DNA of 64,000 nucleotides, taken from assembly GCF_030052815.1 (NCBI RefSeq), contig NC_079493.1, forward strand, positions 61,938,691 to 62,002,690. The letters run 5' to 3'. Shown here piece by piece: positions 8,396-19,500 of the stretch. Source of the DNA: Hevea brasiliensis (Eukaryota; Streptophyta; Magnoliopsida; Malpighiales; Euphorbiaceae). Position 1 is the first letter of the stretch; every line of letters starts with the position of its first letter. Made by a program: the position numbers and the translations under genes. The notes below the pieces were generated by a model. The model had not been told where the DNA came from. It searched no databases and worked only from the letters and a program-made list of their open reading frames with translations.

Positions 8396-9683
8396 ATGAT
8401 CCCTAGAAAGCCTCCAGGAGATCCACTAAATGAAACAAAAGAATCAAAGTCGAAGTCCTCCTCTAAAGCTTCCTCATCTAAGCAAAAGCCTTCAAGCCAA
8501 TCCCAAAGCCTTATTTTGAGCGAACCAAAAGCCACCCCTTAGAGCCCTATTATTTCCTAGAATGATTTATTCCAGAATGAAATAAATCAATTACAAAGCC
8601 CCTCCACTTCACAAATCCTGAATCCACCAGAAAGCAAGTACAGGAATGGTTAGCAAATCTCATCAGCCATCCTGAACTTTATCAAGTCCTAAGAGAATCC
8701 CTTCCTAAAGGACCTCATAAAGATGCAATTACTTATAAATGTTTAAAAAACTTTGAGAAAGAGATTGTTTTACATAAACTAAAACCTCTTTCTCAACAAC
8801 CTATTTCCCAAACTAATTTAACTCTAAAACTTGTTTCTTCAATATATTTAACTTTAAAGCCCTAGGAACCAATTGTTTCACAAAACTTTTCACCAAACAT
8901 TGGTTCCCTTTTATAATACTTTTTTAAAAGAATCTTATCAAAGCATTTTAACTATTGAAGATGGTTTTTATGATGCTTACCCTAGTTTGTGTGTAGCAAT
9001 GTTTTTTTGGCTCTTGGCATTACAAACTATGGGATCGTTCAAAAGATCCAACTTATTACCAAAGCATTTTGTTTGAAACAAGATTAGTCAAAATTAAACA
9101 CTTTTCAGAAAACTCCCCCACTCTAAACTACTCATCTTTCACCATCATCAAAGTTATCCACCCTATGGATTGAGGACAAGACCTTTCACTTCCAAAGAAA
9201 TTTCAAGCCAAATTCGAAAAAAGCTTACCCTCTAACCAAACTTTCACTTGTTGGGTTTATCACCAAGCCTAGACTAATGCTTTTTTAATCCAAAAACCTA
9301 ACCAAACTCATCATACCTGGCACTTCTTCTTCAATACCATTTCTAAATTCCATTTTCCTAGATGATTTGCCAAATGGTGGACATGGATGGGAGCCACACC
9401 TGAAATTCTAACTTCTGATATTTATCACGGGTATAACACTTTGAAAGCCAAATATGTACCCCTAGTAGAGGAAGACTTATTCCATCCTCTAATCCTTTTT
9501 GCTTCAAAGTTCTTTGTCCCTTGGGTTCTTGCTTGGGACTATCAGTACAAAACTGGACACACTTCTTCAAGGCCCCATACTGATTCAAAGATTCAAGGTC
9601 AAATGGTGGTCTAAAGTCCAAAAGAACCAAAAAGCCTCCTTAGTAGCTGTGGAAGAATGGCTCTTACAGTAGTCTAAGGATTG
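8396..9683 (+). pseudogene. Pararetrovirus second ORF (function unknown)
   Basis: An ATG at 8,396 follows the end of RNase H and opens a Lys/Ser/Pro-rich N-terminus (MIPRKPPGDPLNE...). Broken frames run to ~9,683; the last ~550 bp are homologous to fragment 1 (shared blocks WMGATP, VLAWDY). Most of the two surviving copies differ in their damage, so both descend from an ancestor with a longer intact frame. I do not recognise a catalytic domain. The copy is cut near 9,683 by copia LTR sequence. Confidence 0.6.
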
Positions 9684-9820
9684 TTAAAAGAGTTTTAATA
9701 TGCAATTGAACATTGATATCAATAGGTAAAAATTGAATCTTGCATGATGCATGAGACCTTAGAAGAAAATTTTTGAATTCAATGTTCTAATCTAATAATT
9801 TTCATACTTCCGCTCCTTCA
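9684..9820 (+). repeat. Copia LTR, 3'-terminal fragment
   Basis: About 137 bp match, in sense orientation, the 3' end of the copia LTR whose minus-strand copies end at 28,115 and 35,570 (shared block AAAAGAGTTTTAATATG and terminal CTTCCGCTCCTTCA). Divergence is visible, so it belongs to an older or sister copy. No primer-binding site follows. Confidence 0.75.
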
Positions 9821-10152
9821 CCACTCAATGGCATGTATAGACCATGTGGCCTTACATTGGACTTTGCCTTCATGCAAGTCACACATCTAGCACACACTCT
9901 CTCCACATCCCTCTTCATGTGTGGCCAATAAAAATGTTCCTTTAAAATTTCTAAAGTCTTTGCAACCCCAAAATGTCCCATTAAACCACCAGCATGTGAT
10001 TCTTTAACAAGCAACTTTCTAATTGAGCATTTAGGCACACATAATTTATTTTCCCTAAATAAGAAACCATTATGCCTATATAATTTATCATATGCAGCAT
10101 GTTCACAAAAGGCAAACACTTTCCCAAAGTCATCATCATTAGCATGCATTTC
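9821..10152 (-). pseudogene. CRM-like integrase zinc-binding domain fragment
   Basis: A minus-strand frame (10,149 down to ~9,825) encodes the N-terminal H2C2 zinc-binding domain of a Ty3/gypsy integrase: [14 protein letters not shown] supplies the His pair and CARCVTC the Cys pair, followed by the HGLYMPL linker. It is closely related to 12,496-12,885 but lies in the opposite orientation, between a copia LTR end and a CRM-like LTR. The catalytic core is absent. Confidence 0.85.
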
Positions 10153-10953
10153 TGATGAGAATCAAGCTACATCCACGCCAAAGGATTTCATCCAAGGTCC
10201 AATTACTAAAGCTAGAGCTAAATCACTTCAGAATTTAATTTGTGAAATCTTAAGGAGCAAGGATTATAAGCTGGAATGGCATGATGAAAATTATAAAGGA
10301 TTAAATTTGGTGAAAATTAAGCTTGGAAGTGACTAGGTGTCATGTGGAGCATTATGTTACATGGAATAACCTGTGGACATGCATGCACCAGATCCAACCC
10401 ATGTACATGCATCTGCTGGCACCTTTTTGAAGGAATGTTCATTGCTGTTATAAACACCTCTCTTTTGGACTTAAATGCCCTTATTTGCTGCTGTATTAAA
10501 TTTGCTTTTTGTTAGGAGTTTTTAGTCTTTTGATATATTAATTTTTGTTTGGACTTAAAGCTCCTTGCAGCTGTTACTAAAGTAGGGATATTTTTGTTTA
10601 GCTTTGGAGCCAAGAGACTATAAATACAAGTGTAATGAGAGAGTAGAGGACACACTTTGAATATTAATGAAAGATTATTTCTGGTCCATTAGTGAGTAAA
10701 TTGGCTGTTGCCTTTGTTCTTGTGAAGCTCATTAACTTGCTGAGATTTGTGCATAATATTCTTGGTTTATTCATTCTCCATATGAATTAGGTCAAGAATC
10801 CCATTTCTGATATTTTCTTTAAATTACATAGCAATCTGATTGTGCTGGTTCAAAGAATCAAATTCATACATCTTGATTTGGTGCTTTCCATATTATTCCT
10901 TTAATTCTTGAATGTGGGTTTTCAAGTTACCAATTACTTGAGGGTTCACATCA
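10153..10953 (+). repeat. CRM-like LTR B (5' LTR, 801 bp)
   Basis: TGATGAGAATC...TTCACATCA, with 5-bp inverted ends TGATG/CATCA. Most of it matches LTR A base for base; LTR A is 20 bp longer because of small indels, for example the segment after GAGATTT near 2,870. Confidence 0.87.
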
Positions 10954-10957
10954 GTTT

Positions 10958-10969
10958 TGGTATCAGAGC
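10958..10969 (+). promoter_or_regulatory. Primer-binding site, CRM-like element 2
   Basis: TGGTATCAGAGC, perfect tRNA-iMet complement, 4 bp after the LTR end. Confidence 0.92.
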
Positions 10970-11680
10970 AAAGGGACGTCCAAACAAGGTAGATTCTCTA
11001 TTTTCTTCTTATTCTTTGTGTTTGTTACCTTTTTCATATTTGCTGTTTGGCTCTAGTTCCATATTTGTTTCTGCTTCTTCATCTTGCTCCTGGTTCTTTC
11101 TTGCTAAACCTTGTTTTGCTTCTTATTATGTTTCTATTATTCACATTTTTGTTTATTGTATGCTTGACCGAAATTAGCTCTTGGGGTTTAGTATGATCTG
11201 TTTGTTTAAAAATTTATTTTGTTGAGTTTGTCTTAGGGTTTTGGGTTAATCAAGCCAAAGCCATTATTCCAGCTATCTATTTTGCTTCCCTTATGTTGAT
11301 ATCAAGCATGACAGCTTATTTGGGTCATTGAGTTCGACTTACCTATTTGGCCTGAAACTGTACCAGCATTATTTGGGTGTGTTTAAGATATTGAGTGTAA
11401 ATTTTGGGGGTTGTTTGATATTGTTTGCCTGCTAAATAAAAATTTTGCGGCAGACATGATCAAATTAAGTTTACATAGCAAATAGGTCAAGAAATTCCTG
11501 AAAATTTACAAGGTGTTTATACCTTGCTTCAGTAGTTGCCAAATAAAATTTCAGCTTAAAATTCAACCGTTTGTGTGGGGAACCAAAATTTTACGGCAGA
11601 CTCGATCAAATTAAGTTCACATAGCAAATATAACCATAAATTCTTGAAAATTTACCAAGTGTTTATACCACATTTCAGTT
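10970..11680 (+). other. CRM-like leader with shortened 146-bp repeat
   Basis: Untranslated leader matching 3,114-3,850 but with only about 1.7 repeat units (from ~11,434). It ends in mid-unit at ~11,680 where reverse transcriptase sequence starts, marking the deletion junction. Confidence 0.8.
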
Positions 11681-12079
11681 GGTGATGCCTTTTGGGCTAA
11701 CTAATGCTCCTAGCACTTTTATGCGATTGATGACTCATGTGTTGCGTCTTTTATTGAAAAATTTATTGTTGTTTATTTTGATGATATATTGGTTTACTGT
11801 AGAAACATGAATGAACATATGCATCATTTAAGAGTAGTATTCAATGTGTTAAGAAAGAAAAAATTATATGCTAACTTGAAGAAATGTTCATTTTGCATGG
11901 AAAATGTTGTCTTTTTAGGATTTGTCATTAGTGCTAATGGTGTTGAAATTGATGATGAAAAAAATTAGAGCTATTAAAGACTGGCCCATTCCAAAGTCTG
12001 CATATGAAGTACGTAGTTTCCATGGATAGCTAGTTTCTATAGAAGATTTATTAAGAATTTCAGTACCATTGCAGCACCA
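11681..12079 (+). pseudogene. CRM-like reverse transcriptase, C-terminal half
   Basis: Translation begins at [13 protein letters not shown] and contains the catalytic block VYFDDILVY (YxDD, ~11,775-11,800) and the thumb region. A frameshift in a run of A near 11,960 and a stop at ~12,030 break it before the RNase H frame. The fingers domain is deleted. Confidence 0.85.
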
Positions 12080-12499
12080 TTGAATGATCTTGTCAAAAAG
12101 AATGTTAATTTTGTTTGGGAACAGAAACAAGATGATGCTTTTCATAAAATTAAAGACATGTTATGTTCCGCTCCTATGTTGGCTTTACCTGATTTTTCTA
12201 AGATTTTTGAGATTGAGTGTAACGCATCAGGAATAGGTATTGGAGCCATTTTATTGCAGGATAAGAGACCAATAGCATACTTTAGTGAAAAGCTTAATGG
12301 AGCAGCTTTGAACTATTCTACATATGACAAAGAGTTGTATGCATTGGTACGTGCCTTAGAAACGTGGCAACATTACCTTTGGCCAAAGCGATTTGTCATC
12401 CACACAGATCATGAATCATTGAAGCATATCAAGGGGCAAAATAAGCTAGTAGGCGTCATGCAAAATGGGTTGAGTTCCTTGAGACCTTCCCATATGTGA
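12080..12499 (+). pseudogene. CRM-like RT connection and RNase H
   Basis: An open frame of 139 residues shows the Ty3/gypsy RNase [15 protein letters not shown], where Asn replaces the usual catalytic Asp (ECDAS), [19 protein letters not shown] with the conserved Glu, and [10 protein letters not shown] with the next Asp. The frame shifts after QNKL, so [18 protein letters not shown] continues in the next frame at 12,496. RNase H would degrade the RNA template after first-strand synthesis. Confidence 0.87.
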
Positions 12500-12885
12500 T
12501 TCAATACAAACATGGGAAAGAAAATGTGTTTACTGATGCCTTATCTCGAAGGTATAACCTACTTGTCCTTCTTGATGCAAAGTTATTGGGACTCGAATAT
12601 GTGAAAGAATTATATGTTGAAGATGATGACTTTGTTAGAGTGTATGCAGCTTGTGAAAAGAATGCTTTTGAGATGTTTTATAGGCATGATGGATATTTGT
12701 TTAGAGAAAATAGATTGTGTGTGCCTAAGAGTTCTATGCGTGAATTACTAGTGAATGAGTCTCATGCTGGTGGATTAATGGGTCATTTTGGTGTTGCCAA
12801 AACTTTAGATGTGTTGAAGGAACATTTTTATTGGCCGAATATGAAAAGAGATGTTGAAAGAGCTTGTGTTAGGTGCATGGCATAC
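12496..12885 (+). pseudogene. CRM-like integrase zinc-binding domain
   Basis: After the RNase H tail (TDALSR) comes the H2C2 domain: [14 protein letters not shown] for the two His and CVRC for the first Cys. The sequence then breaks into a frame shift at the internal deletion (~12,885), losing the linker and the first part of the catalytic core. The parallel minus-strand fragment at 9,821-10,152 still has the linker. Confidence 0.85.
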
Positions 12886-13769
12886 CTAAGAGTTTAGTTA
12901 GTGATAGGGATGTTAAATTCCTTGGTCACTTTTGGAAGGTTTTGTGGGGAAAACTGGGCACCATGTTGTTATTTTCCATCATTTGTCATCCACAAACCGA
13001 TGGTCAAACTGAAGTAGTAAATAGGGCACTAACTACTATTTTGCATGCTGTGGTTAAGCAAAATTGGAAGTCATGGGAAGATTGCATTCCACTTGTTGAA
13101 TTTGCATACAATAGAAATGTGCATTCTTCTACTGGCTATTCTCCATTTGAAATTGTGTATGGTTTCAATCCTTCAACTCCTTTGGATCTTTTACCTTTGC
13201 CTGTGAATGAGCTTGCTAGTTTAGATGGAAAAAGAAAAGCAGAATTCGTGAAGAAAATCCATGAACAAGCCAAGCTTCAAATTGAAAAGAAAAATGAAAA
13301 ATATGCTAGTCAAGCCAACAAAGGAAAAAAGAAAGTTACATTTCAACCTGGAGATTGGGTATGGGTTCACTTGCGGCCAGAAAGGTTTCCCTCTCGAAGG
13401 AAATCAAAATTACAACCAAGACGTGATGGACTTTTCCATGTGCTGACCAAAATTAATGATAATGCATACAAAATAAACCTGTCTGGTGAGTATAATGTCA
13501 GTGCCACCTTCAATTTTGCTGATTTATCTCCTTGTGTTGATGTAGGAAAAAATTCGAGGATGAATCCTTTTGAAGCGGAGGGAAATGATGAGAATCAAGC
13601 TATATCCACGCCAAAGGATTTCATCCAAGGTCCAATTAATAGAGCTAGAGCTAAATTACTTCAGAATTTAATTTATGAAATCTTAACGAGCAAGGATTAT
13701 AAGTTGGAATGGAATGAAGAAAATTATAAAGGATTAAATTTGGTGAAAATTAAGCTTGTAAGTGACTAG
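12873..13769 (+). pseudogene. CRM-like integrase core (partial), C-terminal domain and LTR-encoded tail
   Basis: The 298-residue open frame starts inside the catalytic core. It keeps the second Asp (SDRD) and the Glu (TDGQTEVVNR) of the D,D,E triad but lacks the first Asp. It continues with [14 protein letters not shown], a C-terminal domain (PGDWVWVHLRPERFP ... YKINLSGEYNVSATFN) and a tail (GPINRARAKLLQ) ending at TAG 13,767-13,769. The last ~60 residues are encoded inside the 3' LTR, which starts at 13,586. Such a pol-LTR overlap is described for CRM centromeric retrotransposons. With the first catalytic Asp deleted it cannot integrate DNA by itself. Confidence 0.87.
13572..13585 (+). promoter_or_regulatory. 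Polypurine tract, CRM-like element 2
   Basis: GAAGCGGAGGGAAA directly precedes TGATGAGAATC and is also part of the pol coding frame. It fixes the 5' end of the LTR. Confidence 0.85.
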
Positions 13770-14176
13770 GTGTCATGTGGAGCATTAGGTTACATGGAAT
13801 AACATGTGGACATGCATGCACCAGATCCCAACCCTTGTACATGCATCTGCTGGAACCTTTTTGAAGGAATATTCCTTACTGTTATAAACACCTCTCTTTT
13901 AGACTTAAATGCCCTTATTTGCTGCTATATTAAATTTGCTTCTTATTGGGAATTTTTAGTCTTTTGATAGATTAATTTTTGTTTGGACTTAAAGCTCCTT
14001 GCAGCTGTTACTAAAGTAGGGATATTTTTGTCTTTAGCTTTGGAGCCAAGAGACTATTAATACAAGTGTAATGAGAGAGTGGAGGACACACTTTGAATAT
14101 TAATGAAAGATTGTTTCTGCTCCATTAGTGAGTAAATTGGTTGTTGCCTTTGTTTTTGTGAAGCTCATTAACTTGA
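13586..14176 (+). repeat. CRM-like LTR C (3' LTR, truncated)
   Basis: Matches LTR A and B from their first base up to GAAGCTCATTAACTTG (~14,176), then changes to unrelated sequence. About 210 bp of the LTR 3' end are missing. Confidence 0.85.
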
Positions 14177-14796
14177 AGTTTTGGACTCCAAATTGGCCTA
14201 ATAGATGCTAAATTTGGTTCACCAAGTAAACGGTAGAATTTTTACACCAAATTTGATTTCTACGCTTAATTTTGCCTACAAAGCACCCTTATGAAGTTTT
14301 AGAATTTTTTGGGTTGGTTTTGCTTTACCTCTCCCAAAACAGCCACCAAATAGAATTGTTGAACTTACAATATTCCAGCACTCAAACATATACTTTAGCA
14401 CCTTTTTTTTCTCTTCTTTCTTTTTTTTCTTTTTTTTTATATCATATAACCACACAAAAGATACACTCAACACATCCAACACTAAACACTTCAACAACAC
14501 ACTTCACAAGCCACAAAGATGCAAATAACCAGGTTGTGAAGAAAAGGCTTAAGGTAGAAAACAACACAAATGTGACAAAACTAGGGAAATAAGGACAGAT
14601 GCATGAAAGCCTCTAATATGCCCTAAGATTAGTAGTATTGAGTGTTAACTCACTACTAAGCTCTGAATATGTTCAGATTTTCTTATAAACACCAGAAACA
14701 ACAAGGACTTGAATAACCTTCAAAGCTGAAACACAAGGAAGATAAAAGAAGAAGAAAGGAAAAATAAGAACACAATAAAATGGATGACCAACCTAA

Positions 14797-14808
14797 GCTC
14801 TAATACCA
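14797..14808 (-). promoter_or_regulatory. Degenerate primer-binding site
   Basis: Minus strand TGGTATTAGAGC, one change from the tRNA-iMet complement, 2 bp from the LTR end at 14,811. Confidence 0.65.
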
Positions 14809-14810
14809 AA

Positions 14811-15500
14811 TGATACAGTTTCTACCCTTAGTAGCTGATTCCACTAAGAAGAAAGACCAAAGGACCGTCTTCAAAACAAGCCAAGAAACTCCCTTAAGCC
14901 TTCAACCCTTCACCTTGAAGATGGAGAACTAAAAATATAATTCCCAAGAAAGACAGCCAAGAACAAGACCAATTCACCTATGCTGATGAACAACCTTGAA
15001 CATATAATAAAACTTAACAAATCAAGGCTAGAATTTGCTAAGAAAAATAGAGAGAGTTCTAAGAAGAACTCAAAGCAAAGCTCTAGCAGTTTTGCTCAAA
15101 AAATTACCATGTGAATTATGTCCCCAAAATGAAACAAAAGAAGGCAGAAATATGTGTTGGTGTATTCTGCCAAGACACTTCAACAACCATGGGACATGAG
15201 CAAGTCTTGGTTAATACACCAATCTCTCCTAAAAATAGATACAAAGTTCAAACATTAATAGGAAGGTCAGATTTGGCAGGCTACAAATGAGAGACAATCT
15301 GAAAAGAGATGTTTTGTCTTGAAGCTGAAAGTAGTAACTTTGATTTTCCTATAAATAGTTGAAGCATGGCTGGAGCTCTTGGACAAAGTTATGGCTTCCA
15401 ATCTTTGCAAAATGGACAAAAGCATCTTCAAAAGGTTGGTGGAGATGGGCTGCCAATTGTGCTGCCACCTAGGCACTCCACCTAGATGCCACATTGGTTG
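14811..15500 (-). repeat. LTR of the unclassified gypsy element (right edge approximate)
   Basis: The minus-strand 3' end GTAGAAACTGTATCA is fixed by the primer-binding site. The 5' end is not fixed because no second copy is present; it may extend further right and overlap the pol tail. Confidence 0.45.
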
Positions 15501-15504
15501 CCAA

Positions 15505-15783
15505 CTAGGATGGACTTGCTGACGTGGCTACCACATCTATGCCACCTTGGACAGATGCCACTTGGTCTCTTGGCTCCTCAAATATGCAAAGGAATGTACA
15601 GCAAGGTTGGTTTCTCTCTTCCAAGTCCAAACTGAATACTTGCAACAGGCTGGACTTGGTGATGTGCTTATACACCAAGCCTTGAAGCTTCTTAGCCATT
15701 GCTCTAGTTATTGGCCCTTGGTGTGGAATTGGTGCAACTGGTTCCACATGAATAGCAACTAAGATGGGAGAATTCCCTTTCAT
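15505..15783 (-). pseudogene. Gypsy pol C-terminal tail
   Basis: A 92-residue minus-strand frame contains QGPITRAMAKKLQGLV, a tail motif common at the end of several plant Ty3/gypsy pol proteins, followed by a poorly conserved Pro/Ser/Val-rich end. No catalytic residues are present. The upstream part of pol is replaced at 15,784 by another element. Confidence 0.55.
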
Positions 15784-16420
15784 ACTCTGCCAATGTTCTA
15801 TTCCCCTATTTCAAACTTAAGAATTTCTGCAGCTTCATATCCACATACGCATTCAGAATATATTTCTATCTGAATTCTCGAAGAAAATCATCCCATGTCA
15901 ATACCGAAGGTTCCACCAAACTATAGGGGATGGTCTTCCACTAATCTTATGCATCCCCCTGTAGTAATGAGACTGAATATTCAAATTTTAACTCCTCCGT
16001 GCAATGCACCTTCTTGAACACTCTTTCCATTCTTTCCAACCACTGCTCTGCTTTCAATGGGTCCATTGTACCTTTGAATTCAGTAGTACCATACTTGATC
16101 AACTTATCATACTGTCCGATTGGAGATTGTGGTTACACTGCCGATGCTTGAATTGGGGCTTCAGTACCCATGTTCCCAGCCATTTGTTGGAACAATACAG
16201 CCATCTACTGAGCAAACTGAGTAGGGAACTGTGGCATGGGTGCAGCAGCTGAGCCACTAGCATTCTGGAGAGCTAGGGCTTCCCCCTGTGCCTCAAGACT
16301 GATTGCTCAACTGAGCGATCTTCTTCCTCCATATTCAGTTAGAGGGTATTCTATCTCCTGAACAACAACACAAGGAGATTTCCCTTCATCAGTTCGTATT
16401 CATAATGTAATGCACCGTAT
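15784..16420 (-). pseudogene. Tekay-like gag fragment
   Basis: Broken minus-strand frames resemble the gag of the element at 38,666-39,948 (an AGTEAPIQ-type N-terminus, the KYGTTEFKG-like block and WLERMERVFK). The frame is cut at 15,784 within the capsid region. It belongs to the element whose 5' LTR follows at 16,522. Several stops are visible. Confidence 0.65.
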
Positions 16421-16501
16421 GTATTAAATAATGACATTGAGCAGTTATAATTATCAAAGAAAATATTCAAATTCCTAGTTCAAAACATGCTTTGAAAACT
16501 A

Positions 16502-16513
16502 GCTCTGATACCA
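16502..16513 (-). promoter_or_regulatory. Primer-binding site of minus Tekay-like element
   Basis: Plus strand GCTCTGATACCA, the inverse of the tRNA-iMet complement, 8 bp from the LTR end at 16,522. Confidence 0.88.
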
Positions 16514-16521
16514 CTGAAACA

Positions 16522-19500
16522 TGTCACACCATACCCCTCCGTAAGCATGACATGATCCTATAACATACCTAACGAATTACCAAACTTCGCCTATCGATAA
16601 TCCATTAAATATACTACTAGGGATTTTAAACCAATTTCCAGTTCCTTTTAAAATGGTGGGTACTTTTGCACAAGTATTAAAAACCTTTAATTGAAGTTAA
16701 GTCATAAATCAAATTTTTAATTAATTTAAGATCTCAGCAAATTTTACAGAAAATTCGACAGAGTGCCGTCTATAATTTAAGAAAACAGTTTTTCAAAAAC
16801 CTGTGAAAAATACTCCCAAAATACATTTAAGTTTCAAACTCTAATATTCTCATCACAATCCATCTCAAGCAATTCATAAAAAAAATGTTTCAAAAATAAA
16901 CTGAAGCATTTCATTAAATAAAGATAATAAGTTTACATTACAATTATTTACACGGATCAAAAATAAACTCCAAAATTTATTATACAACTGCTCAAAACTA
17001 ATTTACATATACATTAAAACAAAATTTACAAGGGTATAATCTATGTACCCGGTGATAACTCCAAAATGCTGAACGCTCCAAGTCATAAGCAACCTACTCT
17101 GCTGCTTCATTTGTCTCCTTATCTGCGATAGCAATAAGAAGCTATCGCTGAGCCAAAGACTCAATGGTGCACAACTTAAAGAAAATAATAATTTACACAA
17201 TAATCAGTCACAATTTTTCCAAAGTAAATCAATTTGAATACTAACATATATAAAATCATGCTTTATTTCTAAAGCCAAAAAATTTCTTAAATAAACCAAA
17301 TTTCGTTCCATAATCGCAAAATCAATTTTGAAAAGTCACACAGCTTAATCATGATTCTAATATCCAATTCATCCCACTAGCCAGAGGCTAATGAGGAATA
17401 CCAAGGCTATCTAGCACAAATATATGAGTACTCATCCAATTCGTTCTCAACTGGCACACACCTCAACACTTTAGCCAGAGAGGGAATATAAAACCAATTC
17501 ATCCCACTACGCAAACTAGTGAGGAATTCACATATATAGTCATGACAACTGTGGTTTCAAACTACTTTAACAATTTTCCAAGCATCAAAAACATCAATCA
17601 ATTTACATTCTCATTTCATTCAAAATAATTTCCTAAAATTTGGGCCAATAACATATAATTCTTTGTCAACCAGAGTATTCAACATCCATTAAGTCATAAA
17701 TAAATTTCACAAATCATAAAATTAAAAATTCAAATCGAAAATCAAATAAAAGTTAATTATTATGCACAAATCTCAAATGAGTCGTCTCTTGGCCTTAACT
17801 CACTTTTTCTTTATCCTTCCCAGTGTCTCTTTCAACTGAAACACACAATTTAAAGTGTTTCAGTACTCATTTAAATCACTTCTAATAAGTAATTCAATAA
17901 TTAAATTTGTGTAGACTTAATCTACCCAATCAAACTTATAAAATTTGAGTCCTTTGTAATTGGTATATTTGTTGTTACTATTCACCTGACTATTCATTTT
18001 AAAATATTGACTTTTTCCTACTTAAGGGGTATACTAGTTCTAATTACTCCCACATAACACATTTTGGGTTACAATTGTGTTGGCATTGATTGCCAATTGA
18101 AATTCAAAACTCCCTAAGAGAAATTTCAAAATTTCAGTTTTGGTTACTTGGGTTTACTACTCCATTGGACCTATCTGTAATTAAAATTTGGCCAACTTTT
18201 TCATCAAAGTTGTTCCTTAATGTCTTAACTTTAATTCCCTTTTTGAATCATTCCATTTGGAGTTTGTTAGCTCAAGTTATGTCATTTTTACTAAGGCTAG
18301 CCGGATTGGTCAGATTCCAGAATTCTAGGCAATGTAGGGTTCTGGCAGTTTTGATAACCTAAGTTTAGTTGGCAAATTGACTAGGTTATGGTCAGAATTT
18401 GGGTTTGTGTTCTTCATAAAAATTGTACTACTATGTCTAAGCTTTCCAATGGTATAAATATAAGGTCATTTGGACCTTTCTGCGCCAAGTTAAGACCAAT
18501 TGAACTAGTACTGTTCATATGGTCAATTCTGTGCAGTGGCAGGGTACCTAATCCGGATTCAACCTAATTTTACACCAACTTGTGGTTAGTTTTAGGGCAA
18601 GGTTTCTACAAGAAAATTGTTGCTTTGGATCTTAATATTTATCTTTAATTGGCCTCCTACCAATTGGAGTAACAGAATTTCAGTTATGGCCATTTGAGTG
18701 GACCAAAGTTAAGCTATCCAAAATTGACCATTACACATTCACAATTCAATTTTAGTTTCAATCATTCAATCACACTTCCAAACACACCAATTGACCAATT
18801 TAAGCACCAATTATGTCAACTGGCATCAATTCACCAAATTCCCAAATTTTCCCCAAATTTCCAATTGTCAAGAACCCTAATTCACCAATTGTTACAATTC
18901 ATTAAATTCAAATGCATAAATCATCTCCACCTACTCAATTAAGCTTGCCTACACCTTAATTTCATCAATTCACATCAATTCCAACTTCTTCCTAGGCTGG
19001 CCGAATTTCATGGGGTTTTAGATATGCATGATTTTTCATGTTTTGAGTTAATTTCTAGTTATTCTACTTCATTTTCCCAACATAAATCAATTTAAAGTGT
19101 AGGAAGAAGAACTTACCTCAAATGAAGCTTTTCTAACTTCTTATCTCTTTAAGTTTCTGAAATTTTCTTTCTCCCAAACATCTTCTTGGAGTTCAATTTG
19201 AAGGTTTCTATAATTTTTCATAAGGGATTTATGGTATAATTTAGGGTTTAGAAGAGCTTTAGGTGGGCTCCAATGGAGGATTTGTGAGAGAAATGAGAGA
19301 GAAGGGGCGGCAAATTGTAAGGAAGAAGATGACTAATTATTTTCTCATTTTAATTTGTTTTTATCTCTTTTAACTTATCTTCAAATAATATAATTAAATA
19401 AGTAAAATTTATTGCATGAAGCTTACCTCACCAATGATGTCATAAAGCTTGTAAATTTTTTATTTTTCTTTTCTTTTTTCCTTTTTTACCACTCACCACT

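Larger units (their letters stand above)
6727..9683 (+). mobile_element. Endogenous pararetrovirus fragment 2 (protease to ORF2)
   Basis: On the plus strand the order is protease C-terminal part, reverse transcriptase, RNase H, then a separate downstream ORF, as in Caulimoviridae with a second ORF. The motif style (WIRHPIPN and SKFDKKSGFWQI around 7,390-7,490) separates it from Ty3/gypsy. It starts inside the protease and stops inside ORF2, so movement protein, coat protein and the intergenic region are absent. The reading frames are heavily damaged. Confidence 0.82.
10153..14176 (+). mobile_element. CRM-like Ty3/gypsy element 2, internally deleted
   Basis: 5' LTR 10,153-10,953, primer-binding site, leader, then a jump at ~11,680 straight into the middle of reverse transcriptase (gag, protease and the RT N-terminus lost), RNase H, integrase with an internal deletion, polypurine tract and a 3' LTR truncated at ~14,176. 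The pol reading frame runs through the polypurine tract and ends inside the 3' LTR. It is non-autonomous and would depend on a relative in trans. Confidence 0.87.
14177..15783 (-). mobile_element. Unclassified Ty3/gypsy fragment: leader, LTR and pol tail
   Basis: On the minus strand: the end of a pol frame (15,783-15,505, with GPITRAMAKKLQ), then an LTR ending at 14,811, a primer-binding site (14,808-14,797) and ~620 bp of leader with a pyrimidine-rich plus-strand run near 14,400-14,440. Pol tail in front of an LTR followed by leader means either an LTR-overlapping pol frame, as in the CRM-like family, or a recombinant of two copies. The family is different from the CRM-like and Tekay-like ones. 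Confidence 0.6.

Noticed and set aside
2276..14176. Tandem array of three CRM-like LTRs sharing internal regions
   Set aside because: It first seemed that pol ends preceded every LTR. Once the LTR is taken to begin at TGATGAG, the pol ends lie inside the LTRs and no tandem array is needed.
14272..14592. 106-codon frame in the gypsy leader
   Set aside because: Low-complexity pyrimidine run and A/T-rich leader; no homology to any family and no conserved partner.
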